Positions 49,530-61,864 of a stretch of 64,000 bases of DNA are shown in pieces; the stretch's first letter is position 1, and every line of letters starts with the position of its first letter. Source of the DNA: Calvatia gigantea (lineage: Eukaryota > Basidiomycota > Agaricomycetes > Agaricales > Lycoperdaceae); the NCBI GenBank assembly GCA_025093985.1, contig JACAAK010000009.1:2046001-2110000 (forward strand), given 5' to 3'. A program made the position numbers and the translations under genes. The notes beneath the pieces were generated by a model, which was not told the origin of the DNA, ran no database searches, and was given only the letters and a program-made list of their open reading frames with translations.

Positions 49530-52500
49530 ATGACTGATAACCCACAAAACGAAAAGCTTAAAGTCGGACAACATGACCTCCCCACACCCGAGCCTGAGTC
49601 GCCCCGCCGTCCTCGTAAACCTTACCGTTTCTCCACCCTCTGTGCAACCGTCGAAAACCCCGACATGAAAGACCAGTACGGGAGTTCTTCCGTACCCATA
49701 TACCAAACCGCGACCTTCAAAGGCGTAGGAGGTGAATACGACTATACTCGTAGCGGAAACCCAACAAGAAGCCACCTCGGTAAGCGTTAGCTTTATCTCG
49801 GTTGATGAGATCTGCAACCTCGCTAATTTCGCCTCCCCCCAGAACATCACATCGCGAAAATCTCGTCAGCTGCCCATGCATTCGTCGTGTCCTCCGGAAT
49901 GGCTGCCCTTGATATCATCCTGCGTTTGCTCAAACCTGGAGACGAGGTTATTGCTGGCGATGATTTGTACGGTGGCACAAATCGTTTGTTGGCGTATATC
50001 AGAACCCATGTTGGTGTTACTGTCCACCACGTCGACACTACGGACCCCGCGTCACTGCACCCTTACATCCATCCAGGAAAGACCGCTATGGTTCTTCTCG
50101 AGAGCCCCACCAATCCATTGCTTAAGATCGTAGATCTTGCAACGATCAGCAAAGACGTCAAAGAACGGGCGCCAAATGCTGTCATTGTCGTCGATAACAC
50201 CATGATGAGTCCATATCTGCAAAGGCCATTGGAACATGGTGCAGATATCGTTTATGATAGCGCAACGAAGTATTTAAGTGGTCACCATGATCTCATGGCA
50301 GGAGTAGCGACCTGCAACCGGGATGACATCGGAAAAGTGAGTACTCAACATTGAGAAGTGACGGGAACGCATTAATCACTATATCCCAGCAACTCGCCTT
50401 TACAATAAACGCTGTTGGAAATGCACTTACGCCAATAGACAGCTTCCTCCTTCTCCGTGGCATTAAAACCTTAGCACTTCGCATGGATCGCCAACAAACT
50501 ACTTCACAACTCGTCGCCGAATTCCTCCATAGTCTTGGTTTCCATGTCAACTACCCTGGACTTCCCGGACATCCTGGAAAAGATATCCATGCCCGCATAG
50601 CAGATGGCAATGGCGCAGTTCTGAGCTTCGAAACAGGCAGCAAAAGTTTGAGCGAAAAGATCGTGGCAGGTACCCGCCTCTGGGGCATCAGCGTGAGCTT
50701 TGGCTGTGTCAACAGCTTGATCAGTATGCCTTGTGTTATGTCGTAAGTACCCCTTCACTCAACCCGATAGCACTTTGATATCAGGCATTAATGAGCTTAA
50801 AATAACCTTAGGCACGCTTCAATCGACGCGGCAACACGAGCTGCTCGTGGACTTCCGGAAGACTTGATACGGTTGTGTGTTGGTATTGAAGACCCTCATG
50901 ACCTGCTGGACGACCTAGAGCGTGCTTTACTTGCAGCTGGTGCAATTGAATTCAATGAGGTGCAGAACAAGTATGTACGCGTTGCAGAGCCCGAAGGAAT
51001 GGATCCCATCACTCGAGCCGTTCAGAAACTTGCGGTTGGGAGAGAACTTGGTCATGACACGAGGGAGTGGCTCGTCAGTGCCCCCGGAAAAGTCATTCTG
51101 TTTGGTGAACATGCTGTTGTCCATGGTGTGGTGAGTATTCTGTGATCAAGCTCTTTCGTCCTTCCCTTTCGGGATGTCCATCTGCTCATGCCATGGACCG
51201 GATCTCCTCCCGCTATACCCCATAACAATGTGGTGTGTGGGGGCACCCACCAGATCCATTCCGGACCGTTAAACAAGTCCGGATATGCTCTAACATTTCC
51301 TCTTCCAGACTGCTGTTGCAGCCTCGGTCGATCTCCGCTGCTATGGCCTTGTGAGCCCTCGGCAGGATCATCGCGTCTCTGCTCACTTCCACGACATTGG
51401 AGATTTCTACAAAGAGTGGGATATTAATGGCTTACCCTGGGACGCTGTTACGCCGCTGCCCATGAAGGTCGGATCTCGGGAAGATCTAGATCAACGACTC
51501 GTCGATGCCTTGCTTCAAGGACCCTTGAGCCAAATTCCTGACGCACAAAGAAATGCTAGAGTTGCAAGCCTCGCATTCCTTTATTTGTACATGATCCTTA
51601 GTAAGGATAGTGAGCGGTAAGTCCTCGAATATCCTAGACGCCGCGATGCTGAGACTATGAACTCTCCTCTCCTCACGGATCTGGATGACAACATCAGCCC
51701 TTCATTCAACTTTAGTGCGCGAGCAACACTTCCGGTAGGCGCCGGCCTAGGTTCTTCGGCATCCTTCTCTGTCTGCGCGGCGACGACTATCCTCTTGTTA
51801 CACAGGCGTATTAGTATACCCCAACTTCCGCCACCCACAGACCCCACCATAGGACATGTCCACGTTTCCCACGAAGGCCGGCGAGCACTTCCCCCAGCAA
51901 TTGCGGAAGAGGTGAATCGGTGGGCAATTCATTTCGGAGAAGATATTACACGGGAATCCGAGTGGTGTGGATAATAGTGTTGCTGTGTATGGTGGTGCGT
52001 TGTCGTATACGAGACCTGGATTTTTAAGGAAAAGTGGGATGGAAGTTATTCAAGGGTTAGTTTCTTTTCTAATTTCCTTACAGGCACAGGAATTAATAAA
52101 TGGGTCCCTACCTTCTTTTGGTCACAGATTCAAGTCCTTGAAGTTCTTGCTTACGAACTCCAAGGTGCCCCGGGATACTAAGAAATTGGTTGCGGGTGTC
52201 GGCGAGAAAAAAGCCAATGTGGATTGTTTTTTCTTTTCTGTTTAACCGAACCGATAGCACTTACGGTGTTATGATATTTTTAGGAGCCAGAACTCGTGAA
52301 TAACACTCTTGACGCCATCCAGAGTATCAGCGACGAGGCTAGGAGAGCTCTGGCGGATCCAGAGTTGCCTCGTGCATCACTGCTCCAGGCTTTGTCGGTA
52401 CGTTTCCAGTGCAGTTATATCTGATCTGTTGTCTCACTCCTCGATATCATCCCTTCACGCGTTGTGAACTATTTGAACATAGGCACTTATCACTGAAAAT

Positions 52501-53053
52501 CATGGTCATCTCGTGACGCTCGGTGTGTCACACCCTGCGTTGGAAGCAATCCGCTCCACGACGGCCAAGCCTTATGGCTTAAGCACCAAGCTTACCGGTG
52601 CGGGAGGCGGTGGTTGTGCCGTCACTCTCCTCCCAGACGGTAGGGAGTCCTTGCTCTGCACCCACCTGCTATTCCCGTGAATCTTTGCTAACACTGCGAC
52701 CTTGTGTAGATTTCAAACCGCAAGACCTGCAGAACCTCGTTGACGATTTGACCCGCATGAACTATGAACCCTACATTACCTCTATAGGCGGCAGTGGTTT
52801 GGGTATCTTGTCACCATATCCTGAACATCGGAACCGCGACGTCGCCGCTCCTGTTGCAAGGACACACGAGCCCTTGGGACAGGTGACACCACCCGAGACT
52901 CCCCTTCCTGACCGTGAAGCACAACCGGAGCAATTTGCTGCCGCAAATGATAAGGAAAGCATGGAGGCGGCACTGCGCGTGCCTTTCGAAACTATCTCAC
53001 TGGAGAGGCTATCTGAATGGGCCACCGGACTTGGGAGGTGGTTGTATGTGTAA
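49530..53053 (+). CDS. STR3-ERG12: Cystathionine beta-lyase fused to mevalonate kinase, with one apparent extra base
   Basis: Ten exons: 49530-49779, 49843-50336, 50390-50742, 50812-51130, 51309-51616, 51698-52055, 52128-52218, 52284-52397, 52483-52639 and 52710-53053. All phases agree except for one extra base in exon 6; discounting it gives about 928 residues. Residues 1-450 are a PLP lyase ([14 protein letters not shown], and the lysine in [13 protein letters not shown]). Exon 4 runs without a stop from the lyase C-terminus ([14 protein letters not shown]) into [22 protein letters not shown], the first GHMP-kinase motif. [12 protein letters not shown] and [14 protein letters not shown] complete the mevalonate kinase. 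The extra base lies at 51926-51927; past it the frame reads [19 protein letters not shown]. The lyase acts in methionine synthesis and the kinase in ergosterol/isoprenoid synthesis. An in-frame ATG at 50999 could start a separate kinase. Confidence 0.88.
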
Positions 53054-56000
53054 TTGATTTATCCACCCACAGCCGGGTCCCTTTGTGTAATCTAGATTTT
53101 TGTCCGCATCGTATTTTCAACACAGATCTCATGGTTGATGATCCGTTGTGACTTACATTTTGTTTCTCGTATCTTGTGGAAAATTGGCGGTGCTTTCCAT
53201 TGCTAAAGCGCTAATCCTCGTTTGCATGTAACTTCTAACAATACAATGTATTTCACGATGTATTTTTTACATGTTCTGATTCCGGCCCGCGAACCACCGA
53301 CCACGTTTCGCTGCGCTCATCATTACGATTCCGATGTACTTGGTTTCAAAATATCATTGCTGGTCCCCTGGTGCCATATGATGTCCCGCGCGCTCTGTGC
53401 TTGTGTCGACTCTCGATTTGACCTTCCATCTCGAGCGTACTGTTTTGAGCATACGAGGCGAGCTGCTTTGATATCAACACAAGATGCATGAGATCTTTTA
53501 CGATTTATTCGCTTTTCTGCTTCCCCTGTTGCAGACATGCAATCTTTCAGTGAGGCGCGGCAGATCACACTATTTTGGCTCAGCGCCAAGACTGCTCCCG
53601 GGGATGAGTCCTGCTATACCCATTGGTTACCCCGCCAAACGCCGAACACACACCGTGAAGAGCCACAACAACGTCATTGCGATGGCGTCCGTCGCCGCCC
53701 CGGAGGGTGACACTAAAGGCCTAAAGGCCAGTCAACTCCATCGACCCGTAGGAGTTCGCTCAGGTGCCTAGCTCACTCTGTCCTACTGGAGCTCTGGCGC
53801 CACCCACCCTCGCATCAGGAATAAGATTCTGTGGAACCGGGAACGAGTGCCCTCCGTGGCAGCAACCACGCGTCCAATAGAAATGGTTGTTATTGTCTGC
53901 GAGCGCAGTCAGACAACTCTGCTTCCTGGCCCCACGGTTCTCATCAGGCCCATGCAACTCCTTTGAATACAGAGAAACTTGCCGCGAACTCTCGGCCTAA
54001 ATAGATGACTCCTGTGGGTGCAAACGCTTATCCACAGGCCGGAAATTCTATACATATGTGCACCCACCGACAACTATCACGGTGGAGTTTAATTGCTGGT
54101 AAGTGCAATAATCTGGTAACACCGGTGAGCATTTTGAGTGGTAGAGGGGAAGAGGCTGGGGAACAGTTGCACACAAAAAGTTAACTTCTTCTTTGAGCTC
54201 GGTTTCATCTCCATTGTTGCTCAAGCAGCGGGTGTCTTGATCTCCTCTTAATTTTGCTTTCATGGGCTTTGTCTGGTTTAGTACGAGGGGGGGGGCTCAC
54301 CCTGGGCTCAAATCTGTTAGTATCACAAACCGCTCCGAGGTCATTCGAAACAGGCTCCTGATACCGGGCAAGTAACAGTAAGAACTCGCACTGTAATGTA
54401 TACACACACAGTTTTGACTTCAAACACACCCTCTCAGTCAGCTAGTACGCCCTTCCTTTAAGTGCTGTGTATCGTAGAGTCAGTGCCCCAGTCCTCGTGT
54501 ATGTGGCGGGGGGTTAATGTTGAATATCATTTGTAGACTAGTTATCATACTCATAGACGATGGTGTCACAGAAAGTCATTAGCACGCTTGTCGAGTAAAG
54601 TAAACATTGAGGTCGACTACGTTACATAAGCAACTCAGGGAATATAAAGTATACTACCTCGTCGACTCGTGGGCTTGAAGAAGTAAGATGAAGAGCTAAA
54701 CAAGGTGGTGCCTAATATCTACGGCGGAGGACTGTGAAGGTTGAATGTGGGAGAAAGCAGGTGGAAGACAAATCTTTTCGCGAGGTCGAGGAGTGGGTTT
54801 GAAAACAGTACTACGTGAGCGTACCCAAATGCGTCCAGCCAGGAGAACGAAGGCCATGTGAATCTCATTTGCTAGTCAGGCATTCAGGCGCTCCGTTTGA
54901 GTAGTTGATAGGTGCGAAACATGGTGTTTGTGAAGGGGTTCGTGGACATTTGGTACCAAACCCAAGTAGAATATTGTCCGACCACCCGGCCAAGGTGGGC
55001 TATCCCCTCTGCAAGAGGAGGGTTCTGTCAATTCAAATGCCCCCTCTCTCTGCCGAACGACCTGCAGCGGTGGGAACGGGAGAAATTAAGTTAAATTGAG
55101 AGCTCCGCGGGAGCTCCCCAACTCTACATTCCATGAGCAAATAAATAAATAACGTCAAATGAGAGTCCTACACCAGGTTTTGTGGTCAAGTGTACTTGTT
55201 TTGCATCCATCACCAGAGTCGGAGACTGGCGCTCAAGGCGCCGCTAAGATCCGATACCGCATTAACAAGAAAAGGCCCGACCCGGTATTCTTTCCCTCCG
55301 AAGGTGATTGATCCGACCCCGGATCAACTGATCATCTGAGCTTGAAGCAAAGCCGGCGGCCCTGCTCCCCCAAAAGGCACTTCATGTAAACACCGCACCG
55401 ACAAACCCATGCGATATAAGTTATTTAACTCCAAAAAATCTAAAGTATGCCGCATTGAAGAATATACTTTTTGAATTCAATACAATACATCATCAACTCG
55501 TCGACGCTGTGGCACTCGCTGAGCACAATTTTCAGCGCATTTGATAGATTTATCATTTCACATGTGGCTCGGGAACCCACGAAACCACTTCCAAACCTAC
55601 TTATGGGTGCCACGCAAATTTGATGCTGGAGACTTTACCTTGATTCCTTAGACAAGGCCGTCATAGGGTGTACAACAATTTTAGGGTCGCGAGCGATTTC
55701 CTCTTCCCCTGATAAACCGTGACAATAAAAATTTAACCGTAGCTTGTCTGCTATCTTGGCTACTCGAATACCATTTTCTTTTACTATTTTACGATGTGTC
55801 CGTGTTCCAGCATCTGCGAGTTTTCAAGGGAGAGCCGAAATATCAGGTGTTTCAAAATCCTGTGTCACAGACGTCACAGAAGTTTTGACTCAGTTCTCTG
55901 GGAACGCTTAGCGGCCCTTGTATCGCCCAGAGAGGGTAAAACAGTAATTCTCAAATTCCACCCCACCTGCTCTGTTCTACAATTCCGTTTTTTTACCGTT

Positions 56001-56634
56001 TGTAGTATTCAGGGTCTGGAATATCGGGTGCACTTTTTGTGGTGAGCGATCCAACGGATCTGGAGAGATCTGGAGTTTGATCTAAATTTGATGGCAATTT
56101 CACCTTGACAAACCATGTTTTTCGTGATTTTTATCTCACTTTTGACCTGGAGCACAAAATAGACTTGATGGGTGTATGAATACATGTTAGGTACATGCTA
56201 CAAAAAAATTGTGAAGAACAGTGATTGAGTGTACCTTCATAAATTACAGTTTTAACCCGATCGGGTTTGAAAGAAGTGATCATTGACAGTAATTCAGACA
56301 GTGCCAGGCTCAAGCCGCATTCATCACTACACCTGCTTTCGAACATGTCGGTGTCTCATATTCGAGTCGCATCAGACGAGGGGTTGGGTGACAGTCTTGC
56401 AAGGTAGAAATTGTCGGAGCACCTAGTGTATATGTGGATACATCAGGATAAAGCAGTTATACAATTATAAGGTAGTTAATATCACTATATCGAGTAGTAA
56501 GTATTTCAATAAAACAATATCGGCTGGGCCATTTTGAGGGCGGCGAAAGGAGAATCTTATCCTATGCTACATCACATTGACCTTAAAGGCCGGGGTTCAG
56601 AAGAAGGTTGCCGTTTTTTAATATTCACTCGTCG
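53054..56634. other. Gene-poor 3.6-kb region
   Basis: Only short open frames without splice support or recognisable residues were found. Some homopolymer runs occur (for example ten Gs near 54285). I saw no transposon ends, tRNA or RNA gene. It may hold decayed sequence too divergent to recognise by eye. Confidence 0.45.
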
Positions 56635-57861
56635 TCCGAGTCCGAGTCAACCTCTTCGGGCAACTCGCTGGGCCTCAATGTCAGAGTCAAAGTGCGTTTG
56701 ACTTCATCATGTTCGGGCCCGAAGTAACGAGGGGATTCGAAGCTCCATCTAAAGCAAGGTGGCTGTGAGGATTTGATGGCGGACTATGAAAGGTGATAAC
56801 GTACACTATGTTTCCAATCACCCAGCTACCGATCCCGTCAACGAGTCGTGAAGCATCACCACCAATAGTTGTGCGAAGCTCGTCGCGGGCCGATATATAG
56901 TCATCCACAAATTGCCGGCAGCGAACACCGACGTAATCGCATGCTTCTTGCAGACCGACGTTGCGGTCCTTCATAAGCACAGTGACGACATTATTGCCCG
57001 TATGTCCCTTTGACTGCTCGACGTTGTAAGAATAAACATCCTTAATTTAATCCAAAGATAAGCATGTTCCCAGTTGGAAATTGGGCGCACTATGACTCAC
57101 ATTAGCCCAACAGACGTGGTCGCACGCAGCCCAATAGGCCTTGATGAAGACGGGGTGCTCGTATATCTCATCTGGGAGGTCGATGCCGAGGACGTACTCC
57201 ATAAGAGCGAAACACAAGCGGACGGCACTGTTATTCCGTCGAAGTGGAATATATTCTTCCATGGTAAGGACCTCTCCCGCCTCCCGAAGCTCGGCTTCCC
57301 TTGCCACACATCGGGTGTACTCTTCGCAAAGCCCAATGAAGCGGCGGAGGTTGTTAGGTCCAGCAAGTCGGACAAGGCGGGCCCGGAACCTGGTACCATC
57401 GGCGTCAGTCTCCCCAAATCAGTTATTGGGTGCCTCGGGACCTACTCTTTCGTGATCGTTGCGACAACGGAATCGTCGCTCGACTCAGGATCCTTCATCG
57501 CATTGACAAAGCTCAAGCAAGTTCTGCGAGCATCCTTGCCACTTTGCTCGTCGCTGATTTCGTCAACAACGAACAGGGTATTGACCTGTTTAAGGTACCA
57601 GAATTAGAGGTTATCTGACGAGTGGTTGTTCAAACTTACGAAATCGCATGTTGTTCTAAATTGTTCGTATCCGGCGAAACAGTATGAATGAGAGCAAAGG
57701 AGCTCGTTAAGACCTTGAATGAAGTCGGCACGTTTTCGGTCGGTGAAAATGTTGAAAGAGTTAATCCAAGCGCGGGATTCCGCAGTTGCCTCCTTGTAGT
57801 AGGGATTGGTCCCGTCTTGTAGGGGGCAACCAGCAAAAAGGTCTGGTAGCTTGAACTGCAT
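56635..57861 (-). CDS. Sesquiterpene-type terpene synthase
   Basis: The start at 57861 gives [17 protein letters not shown]. The protein has the class I aspartate-rich motif in [14 protein letters not shown] (57543-57570), then an arginine-containing segment ([17 protein letters not shown]) and the long helix [41 protein letters not shown] follows. The second metal motif [10 protein letters not shown] (NSE/DTE type) forms across the intron near 57041-57100. The tail is acidic and ends VDSDSDDE. About 340 residues after splicing is typical for basidiomycete sesquiterpene synthases, which cyclise farnesyl diphosphate in the cytosol. Both metal motifs are intact, so it is probably active. The product cannot be told. 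No P450 or other tailoring gene lies within the window nearby. Confidence 0.92.
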
Positions 57862-60861
57862 CCTGAGTTGTCAAAAGCTTACGAAGAAAGTTGTTAGACG
57901 GGGAAGTTAGATGCCTGGGATGTTGGAATGAAAGCGAAACATTCCTCATTTTTATACTGTCCCCCAAGGCGCTTGAACGGCCATTCTGGATTGAAGCCGA
58001 TCTGGATTGAAGCCGACCTGGTTGGCCCACACAGCAGGATTCGACGATTTGAGGAACTGGTTGCGACATGATCACGGAAAGGCCAGATCTCCAGATATGC
58101 TGTTAAAATTAACAGTATCTAAACTGAGTTCCCGCGTCTTGAAAACAATATTCACACACCAAGTTGACATCAAAAATACAAATCTCTGAGATAGATCTTG
58201 TTTGCAGGCGATCCGGCGGTCGAGACGGGAGGAGGCGGGTGTAAAAGGGGATTCAGTATGAGAGCGCTGCAAGTACACCCACGCACCACTGTGGGCTTGT
58301 TAATTCCAGGAGTAGACTTCCTGCGTTTTACACATTCGATAGTGTCGTCCGAGCCCGAAGGGCTACGAAGTAGCACCGTCAGCAACCTAGGAACTATTTT
58401 GAGAAATATTGTTTCTACAATAGGCAGACTAATTTGGCCCTTCGGTGGATCTTGATCCGCCAACCTCTGGGGGTCAAGGCTTGGAAACGTGGCGAAATGA
58501 ACCGCCTTGAACGCTCCCTTTCCAAGACTTGACGGTCGGACGATGGGGATTGAATGGTGCGAACGTCTTAGTTTTGGCTTTTTCAAAGACAACGAAAAGC
58601 TTTTCGACGTTAACGGTCACGTAGTCCATAGCCCGGGTCAACCGGTGGTCACTGATAGTTAACAATATCGCAGAAACTTTCCGGACCGGTATTCGTCATA
58701 CCAGATGGGGCACCTGTGTACTTATCGTACGAAACCAGGTACCATAAGGTTGGTGATTGATGCATTATTGATGGACCACGTTCTTGCGCAGCCCCTCACA
58801 GAAACTCTAATGAAGGCCAGTCAGCAGAAGTGAACCAGACTGCAACCCACGATCCTGTCGTGTTGTTGGCCAACCATGACTGCACACACTGGTGAGATCT
58901 GTATTCGTTGCTGACATAGCACCTCCTGTTGCATTAAATAAACCCTTTAGGGTCCGCGGTCAAAGGATGGAAAGTGTGCGAACTCACCACCTATGGCCGC
59001 TGGAGGCAATGGGAAGGAGGTTTGAGCCAAAGACTAAGCCTTAGAGAGGACTTGGAGTTTCCGACGCGCACTCGGAAGTAACAGCAGCCTCTCGCAAACG
59101 AATTCCTTCCCGATGGGTATGTGAGAACCCGGCGCAGGATGCGGGCACAAAGGGAAATATACTTCGGAGCTGTGCCACGTTTCATGACTCATTCTGGTCG
59201 TCCATGTTATGGGAGAGTCATAGCTCATCCATGTCAGGACCGGATCTAAAATAAAAACACATGCACACGGTGATACACTGTCGGAGGGCTTCATCAGCCC
59301 CATCCAAACGCGATGACCGAAGGAGTGACTTGGAATAGCAGCAATATCAACGATTTACAATAATTAAGGACTAGCATTATTCAGTAGCCCTTCAAAGCTT
59401 CAAGCCAAACCGGCGATTAGACAATGGACCTGGGGTTCGATCTTCATGAGATAACTTTTCGCAGGGTAGCGCTGAGCTCCGAGTCGGTGATTATCTTGAG
59501 TGCTGATTGCGGGCTTCCCGGTTGGAGGTTAGATCAGGCCTCAGGGCTCACACGACGACCATATCTGATGCAGCGGAATAGATTAGAAGTCCCTGACTAC
59601 GATTTTGTTACGCAGATGATGTGTTGATTCACCTACTCGTTGTGTATCGCTCTACGCCTCGATGCTGAGATTGCCACACGCGCCACCGGGCAACCGTACT
59701 CTCAACGATGCGACATCTTCGAAAGTCCCACAATTCCTTGTTCATTCAGTTATTGATTCCTGGTAAGTACGTAGTAGGTGGGTGGAAGACGCTTACCTTA
59801 CACCGCTGGTACCTCTTGGTGAGTCATATCCCGAACTCTGCGCTTTAGGCTAGAATCCTTAAGCGCGCACAGCTACGCCATCAGCTGCCAAGCGCTTCTT
59901 CCCCAACATTCCAGCGTGCCAATTATCGAGGGTGAGAACATCAGCTTAAGAACCCGAGATACATTGTATAGATCCCGGTGTACCATCTTCAGGCTCATAA
60001 TTAATGATGTTGTTTCGAAATAGCTTGGTAGCAGCTGGATCTCACGGAAACGGCTCGAGGCATTCCTATCTATGTAGCCTTCAGCGGACGGCATGACGTA
60101 CTGCGGGTCCGATGTAAAGTTATGAGCTTCAACTTCAACACTTGGACACACAAAAATGACCAATGGATTGGCGCAAGGGCTTGTGGGGATTCGATGGAAG
60201 CGATTTCGACAATGAAGACCCCCGTGATCGAAAGCAATGCATACACCATGTTGACCATTTGGAACTTAACACTGTGGCACTCACGTGAGTCAAGCTTAAT
60301 TTGCTGCCATTCATGTCTTGGAGCCTGTTTTCCGCGTGCGATAATTCGGGGCATTTAATGAGCCGTAGGGAAAGGACCATGGTCCGGAAGGTACTAACTA
60401 TCCAGTTAACTTTGGTGTTCTTGACCTGCTTCAGCCCGGCAAATGAAATCCCGATTGGTGGGTTTGCTGCTCCACTACCGGTCAACAAAGAGGTGTTTGA
60501 TCGCTCTATTCTATGTGATGAGATCATCATCGGATGCAACGGATATATGCTGCAATTCTAGTGAAGTGATCAGTGGTCCCTCCCCCGGGCAGCACTGGAA
60601 GTTTTGAGAAGATCCGACCTGCAGATAATAAGATGTTTGGCCTACAGCCATGGATGCCTCGGCGTCCTTAAAGAAGGCAAGAGTCGAGTGGTATTTGTAG
60701 GTCCGAGGGATGGTGATTGATCTAAGAATATTCAATACAATCATGCAGTTAATAGGGTGGCGACTGGTGTGGATATAATAAAACAAAAAAGAAATAGCAC
60801 GGCAATTACACCGTGTGGAGTAAGGAAATGTAGCGCCGGTAGTGCATAAACAACGAGAGGG
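57862..60861. other. Gene-poor 3-kb region
   Basis: Several open frames of 60-140 codons occur on both strands (for example 58170-58592 minus, 60135-60539 minus), but none has a recognisable domain or consistent splicing. A short tandem copy of ggattgaagccga occurs near 57990-58015. The end of RPB5 and its 3' flank follow. Confidence 0.45.
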
Positions 60862-61767
60862 TTAGAAACATATCCGGTAACTAGCGTATCTACCACTGGT
60901 TTCACTTGGTCTTGTGATCTTGACCACTTGTCCACGCCGCAACCCATAATACCGCGCTACTGGATCCGCCAGTTGTATACGAGGCAATTGTGTCTCTTTG
61001 AGACGACTGGAACCAATGAAGGTATAAGAAAAGGTACTTTTAAACAGTAGGTGAGAGATTTGAAGTTACGTACTATTTCTCCAACAAGGTCTTTTTCTCC
61101 TCCTGTGTTAGGACCTCGTGCCGTGGTACCAAAGTATGATGGACAATGTTGACTAAAAGGTCAGCTTCTGAAAATTCCTCAAGTCGATACTGGGCAGACA
61201 TTGCAACTATAACCTGTAGAAGGATCATGGTTCCTATTTTGTACTGGACCACAGAGTAAAAAAATCTCTTACTTTACGAGCCGACGGTGTCATGTTTCCT
61301 GGGAAGACGATGATACCTCGTTGAATTGACTTTTCCTCGAGAATACCAAGGAGCCTGGAACTTGTGAACGATGGGTGTCGATGGGAAAACAGCGATCACT
61401 CACTTTCGCATCGTCTTAACGCCTACGCTCTTCTCATCTGTGAAATAGACGAAGATCTGATCGGTTGGATTGCTTCGAGAGGTGGTGTAGAAGTTGAGTT
61501 GGTTGCGGCTTCCATGGACAGAGTGTCATGAGACGCAACGAATGGGAGCTACAATCACAGACTTACTCGACTACACCACTATTATTGGCATAGAGGTCGC
61601 GAAAACGTTGTAAGTCCATATGAATTTCATCGTCCGATACCAAGAATCCCTGGTTTATTCAGCGTTGGGACGACATCTTAAAAATGAGGACACACTCTAT
61701 CTCTAACAAGTTCATGAATGGTCCTGTTAACCTTCCACAGTTTTGCAGTCTCGTCGACGTCGCCCAT
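60862..61767 (-). CDS. RPB5: RNA polymerase subunit RPB5 (RPABC1)
   Basis: The gene is broken into about six small exons, so no single open frame shows it. Exon 1 (61767-61696) reads [20 protein letters not shown], and exon 2 starts at 61649 with [16 protein letters not shown]. Later exons read [47 protein letters not shown] and [19 protein letters not shown]. The C-terminal, most conserved part is [20 protein letters not shown] and [20 protein letters not shown], ending YRICF. About 210 residues, the normal length. RPB5 is shared by RNA polymerases I, II and III. It diverges from SWD2 with 97 bp between start codons. Confidence 0.95.
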
Positions 61768-61864
61768 GGTGAGAATAAGTGGGACAGATGTGTTGAGGAC
61801 GGCAAACGCGGTCAGCAATATTTTAGAGATTCAAACTCCGATCGCTCTCACTTGCACCACTACA
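61768..61864. promoter_or_regulatory. 97-bp divergent promoter between RPB5 and SWD2
   Basis: The start codons at 61767 (minus) and 61865 (plus) leave only 97 bp for both 5' untranslated regions and core promoters. No TATA box is seen. Very short, bidirectional and serving two transcription-machinery genes. Confidence 0.6.

Noticed and set aside
51131..51308. The 178-bp intron as an internal promoter or second gene boundary in the lyase/kinase fusion
   Set aside because: It is longer than most introns here but has clean GT-AG borders in phase 0. The domain junction lies upstream of it within an unbroken exon.
53054..56634. tRNA or other structured RNA genes in the gene-poor region
   Set aside because: I looked for the GGTTCGAATCC-type B box and cloverleaf symmetry and found no convincing case. 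The eye is a weak detector here.
60741..60947. Minus-strand open frame with membrane-like residues ([20 protein letters not shown])
   Set aside because: Its first part overlaps, in another frame, the last exon of RPB5, which matches the family residue by residue. The hydrophobic stretch is 3' untranslated sequence read by chance.
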